From: Brevibacterium mcbrellneri ATCC 49030
Lineage (GTDB): Bacteria > Actinomycetota > Actinomycetes > Actinomycetales > Brevibacteriaceae
NCBI RefSeq assembly: GCF_000178455.1
Contig: NZ_ADNU01000019.1
Location: forward strand, 1-36,896
DNA: 36,896 nt
Direction: 5' to 3'
In this document: positions 1-7,604 of the stretch, one piece after another
How the letters are laid out: the number at the start of each line of letters is the position of its first letter
Numbering within the stretch: position 1 is the stretch's first letter
Notes under the pieces: model-generated
What the model was told of the DNA's origin: nothing
Databases searched by the model: none
Seen by the model: only the letters and a program-made list of their open reading frames with translations
Position numbers and translations under genes: made by a program

Positions 1-4
1 TACG

Positions 5-77
5 TGGAGGTAAGGGGATTCGAACCCCTGACCTTCTCCATGCCATGGAGACGCGCTACCAACTGCGCCATACCCCC
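5..77 (-). tRNA. tRNA-Ala (anticodon GGC)
   Basis: Read on the minus strand, the segment folds as a complete 73-nt cloverleaf without an encoded CCA. The acceptor stem is GGGGGTA/TACCTCC, the D arm GCGC...GCGC, the anticodon stem TCTCC/GGAGA around loop ATGGCAT, and the T arm AGGGG-TTCGAAT-CCCCT. The anticodon GGC reads GCC/GCU alanine codons. The third acceptor pair is G3:U70, the classical alanine identity element, and the discriminator is A73. It is transcribed away from the hydrolase gene. Confidence 0.95.
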
Positions 78-140
78 GAGCACTCGATCTATTTTAAAGT
101 TTCGGCTCACGGAATGCAAAACCACTCTCAAACCAAACGT

Positions 141-162
141 CCAGCTTGACGCAATAAGCTGG
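141..162. promoter_or_regulatory. Inverted repeat just before the hydrolase start
   Basis: CCAGCTT (141-147) and AAGCTGG (156-162) form a perfect 7-bp inverted repeat with an 8-nt spacer, ending 7 nt before the ATG at 170. No Shine-Dalgarno sequence is visible before that ATG. The repeat could be an operator or an mRNA hairpin covering the initiation region. No clear promoter was found in 78-169. Confidence 0.35.
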
Positions 163-169
163 TCTCATC

Positions 170-1120
170 ATGGACTTTATTGACTCAGTCGCCACGACTT
201 TCTACATCCCCGTGGAAGCAGGAACGCTTACCACCTCGGCGTGGCTATACCCTCCCAGCTACGTTGAAACCACCTCGGCGACATCCTCACACCGCCCCAT
301 CCTCTTCATCCACGGATTCCGCGGCGACCACCACGGAATGGCACTCATCGCACACAACCTGCGCACACACGAAGCCCTGGTCCCCGACCTTCCCGGATTC
401 GGCCAGACTCCCCCACTGCCAACCACAACCCTCGACTCGTACACCAAGTTCATCGACGAACTGTACGCACAAGCTACGAACCGCTTCGGCACAGAACCGG
501 TGCTTGCCGGCCACTCGTTCGGCTCAATCCTCGCGGCACACTGGGCAGCGAACAACCCCACTATCCCAGGGCTCGTGCTCATGAACCCCATCACCATCTC
601 CCCTCGCGACAGCGCCGGCAAGATCGCAACCAAAATCACCGAACTGTACTACCACCTCGGCCGGGACCTGCCCACACACCTGGGCCGTAGCCTGCTCTCC
701 AACTGGCTAATCGTCCGTGCCATGAGCATGACCATGGCCACCACCAACGACCCTGGCCTGCGCAAATACATCCACGAACAGCACCACCGCTACTTCTCCA
801 CCTTCTCTGACCCCCAGACGCTCAGTGAGGCTTTCGACGTGTCCATGTCCGCCAGCGTCGCCGAGGTGTCAGCCCGGCTGACAATGCCCGTGTTAGTGAT
901 TGCAGGGAAACGCGACTTCATTGTGCCCATTCAGTCAACAAACCGGTTCATCGATACACTCCCCAACGCCCGAGCCCGCGTTTTTAACGGGGTTGGCCAC
1001 CTGGTGCACTACGAAGCTGCTGAAGCCACCGCCAGAGAAATTGAAGACTTCGCACACGACCTTAGCGACACTCAAGACTCACACGACCCTGCACACTACA
1101 CCCAACTAGAAAGGACCTGA
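170..1120 (+). CDS. alpha/beta-fold hydrolase
   Basis: A 316-residue alpha/beta hydrolase, probably a cytosolic esterase or hydrolase of unknown substrate. The oxyanion-region motif is at residues 47-51 (IHGFR), the nucleophile elbow GHSFG at 114-118 (Ser116), the likely acid is Asp249 in AGKRD, and the histidine is His277 in VGHL. A cap-like insertion lies between about residues 145 and 225. No signal peptide is visible. The ATG at 170 is the first in-frame start and lacks an obvious ribosome binding site. The stop is followed after one base by the MhuD-like gene, so the two are probably cotranscribed. That neighbour does not define the substrate. Confidence 0.85.
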   Translation: MDFIDSVATTFYIPVEAGTLTTSAWLYPPSYVETTSATSSHRPILFIHGFRGDHHGMALIAHNLRTHEALVPDLPGFGQTPPLPTTTLDSYTKFIDELYAQATNRFGTEPVLAGHSFGSILAAHWAANNPTIPGLVLMNPITISPRDSAGKIATKITELYYHLGRDLPTHLGRSLLSNWLIVRAMSMTMATTNDPGLRKYIHEQHHRYFSTFSDPQTLSEAFDVSMSASVAEVSARLTMPVLVIAGKRDFIVPIQSTNRFIDTLPNARARVFNGVGHLVHYEAAEATAREIEDFAHDLSDTQDSHDPAHYTQLERT

Positions 1121-1121
1121 C

Positions 1122-1403
1122 ATGGCTCTTGTTAAGATCAACCAACTCTCAGTACCTGAAGGCCAAGGCGAAGAGCTTGAGGCTCGTTTCGCAGCACGCA
1201 AAAAGTCCGTTGACCAGGAACCAGGTTTCTTAGGTTTCGAGCTTCTGCGCCCGACTGGCGACAACACTGACTACTTTGTAGTCACTCGGTGGGAAAACGA
1301 GGAGTCATTCCAAAACTGGGTTGCTAAACGCCACCCACGCAACCCAAACGAAACAGTGTCTGCCGCTAAAGGGATGCTCGAATTCGAAGTTGTAGATCTT
1401 TAA
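1122..1403 (+). CDS. MhuD-like haem-degrading monooxygenase (ABM fold)
   Basis: A 93-residue antibiotic-biosynthesis-monooxygenase-fold protein. It resembles mycobacterial MhuD, which opens the haem ring to release iron and acts as a cytosolic dimer. The match includes VKIN at the N-terminus, PGFLGFELLRP (residues 34-44), YFVVTRWE (51-58) and LEFEVV near the C-terminus. Asn7 and Trp66 fall at the MhuD active-site numbers. His71 can be aligned with the MhuD haem ligand His75 if four residues are missing from the loop after Trp66. The start is preceded by AGAAAGGA. It overlaps nothing and begins one base after the hydrolase stop. MhuD/IsdG family membership is secure; haem as the substrate is inferred from the conserved residues. 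Confidence 0.8.
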   Translation: MALVKINQLSVPEGQGEELEARFAARKKSVDQEPGFLGFELLRPTGDNTDYFVVTRWENEESFQNWVAKRHPRNPNETVSAAKGMLEFEVVDL

Positions 1404-1409
1404 GCTACA

Positions 1410-1431
1410 AGGCCTCTAAATTGCGAGGCCT
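1410..1431. terminator. Hairpin between convergent genes
   Basis: AGGCCTC (1410-1416) pairs with GAGGCCT (1425-1431) around an 8-nt loop, between the convergent MhuD-like gene and mnhG. The decamer AGGCCTCTAA also occurs twice as a direct repeat (1410 and 1426). There is no U tract on either strand, so termination is plausible from position but not proven. Confidence 0.4.
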
Positions 1432-1445
1432 CTAAGCTACGGGAC

Positions 1446-1901
1446 CTACCGCCACTCGCCGTAAAAGTCACGGTGTGGCTTAGCTTTGCCTTCACGTTCA
1501 GCTTGCTTTGCTTCGCGGTAGGCCTGTGCCGCCAGCTTTGAATCCTCGTCAGGGTCTTTCGCATACGCCAGGCGGTTAGGCACCGTCGCCCTGGACACGG
1601 GAGACCCTGACACAAACGTGGCACGCGACAGCACGTTCGACGCCACCGACGACACCGCGATCAGCGCAAGAAACGCCACCACAGCCGCAAATGTCCGCCA
1701 CACACTGAAACCTTCGGCCCACAGCGAATGCACGTACGCCGCTACCAAAATCATGGGCATACCAAGACCGGTGACGGGCGAAAACACGTTAATGCGAGAC
1801 AGCGCATCACGTGCCCTAAACATGGCAATTGACGAGCCCAAAACAATGAGGCACCCACCAATGCCAAACACCCCTACCAAGACGGTGAAGAGAATATCCA
1901 T
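1446..1901 (-). CDS. mnhG: Mrp antiporter subunit G
   Basis: A 151-residue last subunit of the Mrp multisubunit cation/proton antiporter. Three hydrophobic segments occupy roughly residues 3-27, 44-63 and 70-92, followed by a charged cytoplasmic tail (residues 105-151) rich in Lys, Arg and Glu. The ATG at 1901 (MDILFTV) is chosen because AGGTGAG lies just upstream and it starts 5 nt after mnhF. The longer open frame extending to 2291 runs antiparallel-free through mnhF/mnhE and is not the gene. The tail is longer than in many MnhG proteins. The family assignment rests on topology, the NVFSPVTGLG segment and operon position. Confidence 0.85.
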   Translation of the reverse strand: MDILFTVLVGVFGIGGCLIVLGSSIAMFRARDALSRINVFSPVTGLGMPMILVAAYVHSLWAEGFSVWRTFAAVVAFLALIAVSSVASNVLSRATFVSGSPVSRATVPNRLAYAKDPDEDSKLAAQAYREAKQAEREGKAKPHRDFYGEWR

Positions 1902-1906
1902 GCCAC

Positions 1907-2167
1907 TCACCTGTGCCCTCGAGTGAGAATGCGGGACAGGGCAACGGTCGCCAGAATCCCCAACAACGACGACAAGAAGAATACGTCTATAACGATAGAG
2001 ATATTCACCAACATCCCAATAAATGCGAGGATTCCCACCGCCGAAAAATACACCAGGTCTCCCACCACTGCGCGTGACCCTGACTCTGGTGCGGTGAGCG
2101 CGCGCACCAGCCCCAAGACAATCGAGACGACGAGAATGGCAATGCACGTCCACAGAATGATCGTCAT
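1907..2167 (-). CDS. mnhF: Mrp antiporter subunit F
   Basis: An 86-residue membrane protein with three hydrophobic helices (about residues 3-23, 35-57 and 60-78), the size and topology of MnhF/MrpF. The helix 1-2 loop contains RALTAPESGSRAVVGD, the conserved RA..GP...DR-type region of the family. The ATG overlaps the mnhE stop by 4 nt (ATGA), indicating translational coupling in the Mrp operon. It is required in known Mrp complexes for Na+/H+ exchange, but its individual role is not established. Confidence 0.88.
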   Translation of the reverse strand: MTIILWTCIAILVVSIVLGLVRALTAPESGSRAVVGDLVYFSAVGILAFIGMLVNISIVIDVFFLSSLLGILATVALSRILTRGHR

Positions 2168-2589
2168 GAGTCCTCCTCCGTCGTCTGTTGCTTGCTTTCA
2201 GAATCATCCGTGTGCGCCAAGCCTGCAGACTCTGGGATCTCGCCAGGAGCTCGACCACGGAGCGTGTGCAACAGTCGAGACTCCATATCAAACAGCCCCT
2301 CTAAAGCGTCCTCTTCCGACTCAGAGAACAAGCAGTGGACAAAAAGGGTGGGTGGTGCGGTAGCCGTTCCCGGCCCTGTTGCGACCACCAGGGTGCCCGG
2401 GGTGATCGTAATGGATGAGGCATAAAGTGTAATTTCAATGTCTGTCACGCACCGCATGGGCACTTCGACAATCATCGGTTTTCCGTAATCGCCTGTTTTG
2501 AACAGGTTGAAAATGATGTCCAGCGTCCCGCTGACGATCTCCTTACCCAACCATGCCAAATATCCAATTGACCGTAGCGCAATCATCAC
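2164..2589 (-). CDS. mnhE: Mrp antiporter subunit E
   Basis: A 141-residue MnhE. It overlaps mnhD upstream and mnhF downstream, each by an ATGA tetranucleotide. The conserved TPGTLVV region and the preceding strand EITLYASSITITPGT identify the family. Typical MnhE proteins carry hydrophobic helices before this core. Here the N-terminus has only one moderately hydrophobic stretch (about residues 4-30), so the membrane anchor is shortened. The last 25 residues are acidic and hydrophilic. Two Met codons are adjacent at the start and either could be used. Confidence 0.85.
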   Translation of the reverse strand: MMIALRSIGYLAWLGKEIVSGTLDIIFNLFKTGDYGKPMIVEVPMRCVTDIEITLYASSITITPGTLVVATGPGTATAPPTLFVHCLFSESEEDALEGLFDMESRLLHTLRGRAPGEIPESAGLAHTDDSESKQQTTEEDS

Positions 2590-4112
2590 CGTCCAAGCAC
2601 CTCCTTCACGTATGGATCAACGTTCAGAAGTGCGTCCGCTGCATCCTGAATGACTGGCATAATCGCTTGCCCACCCACGAACATTGCCACTGACACTGCA
2701 ATCATGAACGCACCTGGTACCAGGAGGGGCCAGCGTACACGCACATCATCGGTGAGATCTGTTGCCGGAGCTCGGCCGGTAGCCGGTGAATCCGGGTGAT
2801 ACTGGATCATGTCCTCACCCCAAAATGTGTTCTTCCACAATCTTTGCAGGACCAGGAGTGACACAATCGACGCCACAATCACCATGACCACCACGGCAAT
2901 AGTGCCTGGTGTTACGTGCTCCATGAGGGCGCGGACAAGCCCCATTTTTCCCCACAGTCCCGAGGTGGGTGGCAACCCGATTAGGGAAAATAATCCGATG
3001 ATCATAAGGACAGATGCGACACGTTCTCGCCTGATCAAACCAGAGAGCTTTTTAAACGCTCCGGTACCGTAGGTCTGCTCAATCGCACCAATCGTCAGCA
3101 AAAGTCCAGACATGGTGACAATGTGGTGAACCATGTAGAAGATGCCTGCCGACACTGCGGCTGTCGTGAGCACTGCTACACCAATGAGAATGTGTCCCAC
3201 ACCTGCCGTCATCTGGAACGCAAAGATGTTACGAACGCGGATTTCGCCAAACCCTGAGAACGCTCCCACAGCAATCGTCAACACCACGATGATCAGAAGC
3301 ACGTCTTCCCACCTTGGGTGCCCTCCAAAGACGGAGACGTACACTCGGTAGATTCCGTAGATCGCAACCTTTGAGTGGGTCGATGCAAACAGTGACATCA
3401 TTCCCGCCGAGGTGTTGGGATAGGAACGTACCAACCACCCGTGGACCGGCGCGGCACCGGCTTTAATGAGAAGCGCCAGAACGACGATTCCAACCGCTAG
3501 TGCCGCTTGCGGCGACACGTTGCCTAAGCGACTTTGGTCAGCCAATACGGCGATATTCACGGTGCCTGTTGCAGCGTAGATAAATCCAACACCAATGACC
3601 AGAAGGGTGGACGTCAAGAGGTTCACAATCACGAACATGCGCCCCACGCCTAAGCGACGCCACGTACCTGTCACTGCGATCAGTGCATAGGACGGAAGAA
3701 CCATCACCTCGATAAACACGAAGAAGTTAAAAAGATCCCCGGTGAGCATGGCACCGTTGACACCCGTGAGCATTAAAAGGATGAGCGTGGGTACGAACCG
3801 GTACTGATCTTCACCCGTTGTTCGCAAGAACGCACATGACGCCACCACGGCCAGTGATGTGATCACCAGCATGACCGCTGTAAAGGTATCCGCAACAAAC
3901 GGAATCGCCAAACCGTGTACATACCCACCAACGGAGTGGGATATGGTGCGCCCGTCTGCGGTTACACCGATCAAGTACATGCCCGCTACACATGTAGCGA
4001 GTGGTACTCCCAAGAGAAAAAACAGGTTGATCGTGCGGGAACGCACAAATGTGGTGATCGCCGAGGCAGCAAGAGGGACAACGATAAACAGAAGAAGAAG
4101 CGAACCGTTCAC
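2586..4112 (-). CDS. mnhD: Mrp antiporter subunit D (NuoN/NuoM-like proton channel)
   Basis: A 508-residue polytopic membrane protein of the complex I antiporter-like family (proton_antipo_M), with about 14 hydrophobic segments. Glu135 (FVFIEVMVLPS) corresponds to the essential TM5 glutamate, and Lys217 (LLIKAGAAPVHGWL) to the TM7 lysine used in proton translocation. HSKV and HHIV occur further on. It acts with MnhA as the ion-moving part of the Mrp antiporter, exporting Na+ (or other cations) in exchange for H+ for pH and salt homeostasis. The start overlaps the mnhC stop by 4 nt, and the stop overlaps mnhE by 4 nt. Confidence 0.95.
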   Translation of the reverse strand: MNGSLLLLFIVVPLAASAITTFVRSRTINLFFLLGVPLATCVAGMYLIGVTADGRTISHSVGGYVHGLAIPFVADTFTAVMLVITSLAVVASCAFLRTTGEDQYRFVPTLILLMLTGVNGAMLTGDLFNFFVFIEVMVLPSYALIAVTGTWRRLGVGRMFVIVNLLTSTLLVIGVGFIYAATGTVNIAVLADQSRLGNVSPQAALAVGIVVLALLIKAGAAPVHGWLVRSYPNTSAGMMSLFASTHSKVAIYGIYRVYVSVFGGHPRWEDVLLIIVVLTIAVGAFSGFGEIRVRNIFAFQMTAGVGHILIGVAVLTTAAVSAGIFYMVHHIVTMSGLLLTIGAIEQTYGTGAFKKLSGLIRRERVASVLMIIGLFSLIGLPPTSGLWGKMGLVRALMEHVTPGTIAVVVMVIVASIVSLLVLQRLWKNTFWGEDMIQYHPDSPATGRAPATDLTDDVRVRWPLLVPGAFMIAVSVAMFVGGQAIMPVIQDAADALLNVDPYVKEVLGR

Positions 4113-4441
4113 TGTGTGCGCCTTTCTCCAGTTTCAGGTATACGGTCTTGGTCATCATCGTGACCCAAAACCGCCAGCGCCAACATGAAGATGGTGACCG
4201 CAAGGGTAATCACGATCGCCGTCAACACGAACGCTTGAGGAAGAGGATCGGCTGCTTCTGACACGGGGCTTCGTCCCGCAATGGGTTCTCCTCGCCACGC
4301 CGGAACACCAGACAGCAGAAGTGCAAAGTTAGCCGCGTGGGAAATGAGCGCCAGACCAAAAATTGTGCGCACCATTGAGCGTTGCAACATGAGGTAGACT
4401 CCTCCGGACACCAAGACCCCGACCGTGATTGCGATAATCAT
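4109..4441 (-). CDS. mnhC: Mrp antiporter subunit C (NuoK-like)
   Basis: A 110-residue NuoK-type membrane protein with three helices: about residues 2-19, 26-46 (GLALISHAANFALLLSG) and 69-93 (PLPQAFVLTAIVITLAVTIF). The PLPQA.VLTAIVI stretch is the family hallmark. A hydrophilic tail of about 15 residues follows. It overlaps mnhAB and mnhD by 4 nt each, so it is translationally coupled within the Mrp operon. Confidence 0.95.
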   Translation of the reverse strand: MIIAITVGVLVSGGVYLMLQRSMVRTIFGLALISHAANFALLLSGVPAWRGEPIAGRSPVSEAADPLPQAFVLTAIVITLAVTIFMLALAVLGHDDDQDRIPETGERRTQ

Positions 4442-7400
4442 TCGCCACGCTCCTTTGGTTGGTCTCCGTATGCAATGTGTTTGGTTCTTAGCCCCACACG
4501 TTTCTTGTCTTCTGGTTTCTCTGCTTCTAAGAACTCATGTGCCTTTGGCTTAGCTCCACGCATCGTCTCCAACGGCCCTCGAAGCTCACCGTAAAGCATT
4601 TCGTCAGTACGTTCACGGGTGCGCTCAATATCTCCAACATCACGCATCATCAAACCGTCGACCAAAACGTCATCGCCGGCGGGTGTAAATGCCGAGTCAG
4701 AGGTACCAAGCAGGTTGAAGGAAACCAGCAACATACCCACAACCGCCATGTACACACCGACGTCAAATGCCATTGACGAGGTGAAGTGCTGGCCCAAAAT
4801 GTACCCGTGAATCGGTTCGAGGAACGAGCCCTTGACAATCAGACCCACAAGGCCTGTCAGAACCGCAACCAGAACACCGCCGCCAATGAGCAGAATCGGC
4901 AGTCGGGGTGGACCAATAGCCCGGTCCTTTGAAGTGGCCATATACAAAAGACCAGCGATCGCGGAACCGACCAGTGCAGCAATGAACCCTCCACCTGGTT
5001 CGTTGTGTCCGCGCCAGAAAATCAAGAGTGAACCAATGGCAAGGAACGGAGCAACCACCTTCACCATGAGTTGCATCGCGATCACGTTTGGCCAAGCCTC
5101 AGTCACGGCAGCAAACGCGGTACTTCCACGTGGACGAATCGCCAACCACGGGCGCCTCGGCATTTCAGGTACTTCGGAAGCAGGCGGGTCAATGTAGCGG
5201 TCACGAACGGAAGAGAACACGGCAACAATCGCGATTCCCGCCATGCCCAAAACAGCGAGCTCGCCCTGTGTATCCAGTGCACGGAACTCCACCAGAATGG
5301 TGTTGACGATGTTGTCTCCACCAGAAATCTCCGGAGCCTTGGTCAGGTAGTACATGGCAATGTCAGACCGGGCCCTGCGCCCTGACAACATCCACACTGC
5401 TAACGCGACGGAGCTACCTACAGCTATCGCAAAAATACCGCGCATCACCTGCAGTTTTGCCGAATACTTCCAGAACGTGCGAGGCAGCTTCTGCAAGATC
5501 AGCATGAACACGATGATGGTCATGGTTTCAACGAGCAACTGCGTCAAAGTCACGTCAGGAGCGCCCAACGCCATAATCTGGACCGTGGCCATGATGCCAA
5601 CAGCTGACAGACCAATCACCGCTGTCAGACGTGAACGCGACAGGCACACCACGAGTGTGGCAAACGTAATGACCACGAGAAGCGCGTAGTCGATGGGCCT
5701 GTTGAGATTAGGCACAAAATTGGGCAAACCAGGGCCGGTGTAGATCGCAATCGCCGATCCGAAAATCACCACCGCCAAAAAACCAAGGTTCATGGCGACG
5801 TGACGTGACGCGCGCTCGCTAGCAACAACCGACACGAGCGCTTTACCCACCCGTTCGAGCCCGGCCACGATTCGGTCAATAACATCGGCGCCGGTAAACG
5901 GAATAGCGACGCGATTGAAGAATTCCCACACACGTGCACGGTTCAACGCCACCAACACACCGCACGCAATGATGATGAACGACGCAATGAGTTCAGGTGT
6001 GATTCCGTGGAACATCGCCAGGTGAACGTGGTGCGCAGTTTCTCCCTGCGCCGCCGAGGTGCCCGCGGCTACCCCGGGTTCAATAACTCCCAGCGCAAAG
6101 GCTAGGGGAACCGACAAGACGATCGGAAGGGCCGCAAACGTGACCATCACAAAGTCGTTGTGACCCAGTTTCTCAGGGGCGACCTCGGGACCGTCAATGA
6201 ACGCCCCGAAAACAATCTTGATGCAGTAACTGATTGTCAGAACTGAAGCCCCGGCAACCAGGACGAGCGCAATCCAACCAAGAACGTGGCCCTCTCCCCC
6301 AGCGGAACTCACCGCGGTGAGAAGCATTTCCTTTGAGACGAATCCCATCAGGGGTGGAATACCCGCCATCGACGCGGCACCGATCGCCGTGATTGCAAAA
6401 CTGACCGGAGCAACCTTGATCAAGCGAGGAATTTCGCCAAACGTACGCGTGTGTCCCAAATGGTCAACCACACCGACCATCATGAACAAGCCAGACTTGA
6501 ACATTGCGTGTGAAATGACGTGAACGAGCCCCGCGGTCAACGCGAACTCGGTACCGACCCCCACAGCCGCGACGATGAGCCCCAGCTGGCTCACGGTTGA
6601 GTACGCCATGAGCTTCTTCAGATCGTTCTGAGTCAGCGCACACCAACCGCCGATCCACGCGGTCACGATCCCAGCGCTTACCAACAAAACGTTCCACGCA
6701 AGAACATCACTAAACGCGGGGCTAAAGCGGAACAAGAGGAAAATACCGGCCTTGACCACCGCTGCGGCGTGCAGATACGCACTGACAGGGGTGATGGCAG
6801 CCATCGCGTCGGGAAGCCACGACTGGAACGGGAACTGTGCCGACTTCGTCATCGCTGCGATTGCAACCAGAAGCGCCATCGCAACCGTGAACCCGGGCTT
6901 TTCCTGCCACACACTCGAGGTCAGAACATCGCGGATACTGGCGCTGCCAACCATTCCGTACATGGCTGAAACCGCAACCAAGAGGAGCACGCCACCAATA
7001 AACGTCATGAACATGGTGCGCAGGCTGGCGCCCTCAGCGGCACGGCCGGAGCGCGCAATCAGCATGAACGAGGCGATCGACGTGATTTCCCAGCACACAA
7101 ACAGCACGAACAGGTTATCGGTCAGCACGAGCCCCACCATGGCGAACGTGAACGTCGCCATGAGTAGATAGAACGAATAGTTGGGCCCGCGCGACAAATA
7201 CCGAGTGGAATAAAACAGCACGAACGCACCAATAACCAGGGCAATCAGTGTGAAGATTGCGCCAACCCCGTCAACCGCAAACGCAAGGTTCACATCAAAG
7301 CTGGGCATCCACTCAAGCGTCCACACGGCTTCTTGCGCAGTTGGGAACGCCGAACCGTCGTGAACTGCTGCAACGGCAGCTGGCATAAAGAACGCGGCCG

Positions 7401-7515
7401 CCCCCAAATATCCCAGGCCTAAAAACCATCCTGAGGACCGGCCCACCAACCGGCACAGAACCGGGGTGACAAGAATGATCAGAGCGAGGAGTCCCAGAGT
7501 TGCGGAAATTGCCAC
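4438..7515 (-). CDS. mnhA: Fused Mrp antiporter subunits A and B
   Basis: A 1025-residue fusion of the two largest Mrp components. The N-terminal NuoL-like proton channel spans about residues 45-420, with Glu143 in CWEITS, Lys224 in MTKSAQFPFQSWLP, His249 and Lys255. A middle region corresponds to the MbhD/MbhE-like part of MrpA. The C-terminal MnhB domain spans about residues 805-945 (NEPGGGFIAAL, GSFLEPIHG), followed by a charged tail. A separate mnhB is absent, as in other MrpAB-type operons. The start is GTG at 7515 because AGAAGGAG lies 4 nt upstream; the ATG further upstream has no such site. It is the first gene of the operon. Confidence 0.93.
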   Translation of the reverse strand: MAISATLGLLALIILVTPVLCRLVGRSSGWFLGLGYLGAAAFFMPAAVAAVHDGSAFPTAQEAVWTLEWMPSFDVNLAFAVDGVGAIFTLIALVIGAFVLFYSTRYLSRGPNYSFYLLMATFTFAMVGLVLTDNLFVLFVCWEITSIASFMLIARSGRAAEGASLRTMFMTFIGGVLLLVAVSAMYGMVGSASIRDVLTSSVWQEKPGFTVAMALLVAIAAMTKSAQFPFQSWLPDAMAAITPVSAYLHAAAVVKAGIFLLFRFSPAFSDVLAWNVLLVSAGIVTAWIGGWCALTQNDLKKLMAYSTVSQLGLIVAAVGVGTEFALTAGLVHVISHAMFKSGLFMMVGVVDHLGHTRTFGEIPRLIKVAPVSFAITAIGAASMAGIPPLMGFVSKEMLLTAVSSAGGEGHVLGWIALVLVAGASVLTISYCIKIVFGAFIDGPEVAPEKLGHNDFVMVTFAALPIVLSVPLAFALGVIEPGVAAGTSAAQGETAHHVHLAMFHGITPELIASFIIIACGVLVALNRARVWEFFNRVAIPFTGADVIDRIVAGLERVGKALVSVVASERASRHVAMNLGFLAVVIFGSAIAIYTGPGLPNFVPNLNRPIDYALLVVITFATLVVCLSRSRLTAVIGLSAVGIMATVQIMALGAPDVTLTQLLVETMTIIVFMLILQKLPRTFWKYSAKLQVMRGIFAIAVGSSVALAVWMLSGRRARSDIAMYYLTKAPEISGGDNIVNTILVEFRALDTQGELAVLGMAGIAIVAVFSSVRDRYIDPPASEVPEMPRRPWLAIRPRGSTAFAAVTEAWPNVIAMQLMVKVVAPFLAIGSLLIFWRGHNEPGGGFIAALVGSAIAGLLYMATSKDRAIGPPRLPILLIGGGVLVAVLTGLVGLIVKGSFLEPIHGYILGQHFTSSMAFDVGVYMAVVGMLLVSFNLLGTSDSAFTPAGDDVLVDGLMMRDVGDIERTRERTDEMLYGELRGPLETMRGAKPKAHEFLEAEKPEDKKRVGLRTKHIAYGDQPKERGE

Positions 7516-7563
7516 GGAACTCCTTCTGTTACGACTAACACACGACGTCGGGGCGTCCAACCC

Positions 7564-7593
7564 ATGCTACCCAAATGTGGTCCACACGACCAA
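7564..7593 (-). promoter_or_regulatory. Candidate promoter of the Mrp operon
   Basis: On the minus strand, TTGGTC (7593-7588) and TAGCAT (7569-7564) are separated by 18 nt and lie about 50 nt upstream of the mnhAB GTG. The spacer contains the inverted repeat TGTGG-T-CCACA (7576-7586), a possible repressor site. Both hexamers are only partial matches to the housekeeping consensus. Confidence 0.35.
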
Positions 7594-7604
7594 AACTGAA
7601 CCCA

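Noticed and set aside
1902..2291. Upstream extension of mnhG
   Set aside because: It runs in another frame through mnhF and mnhE; ATG at 1901 has an SD and gives the family N-terminus.
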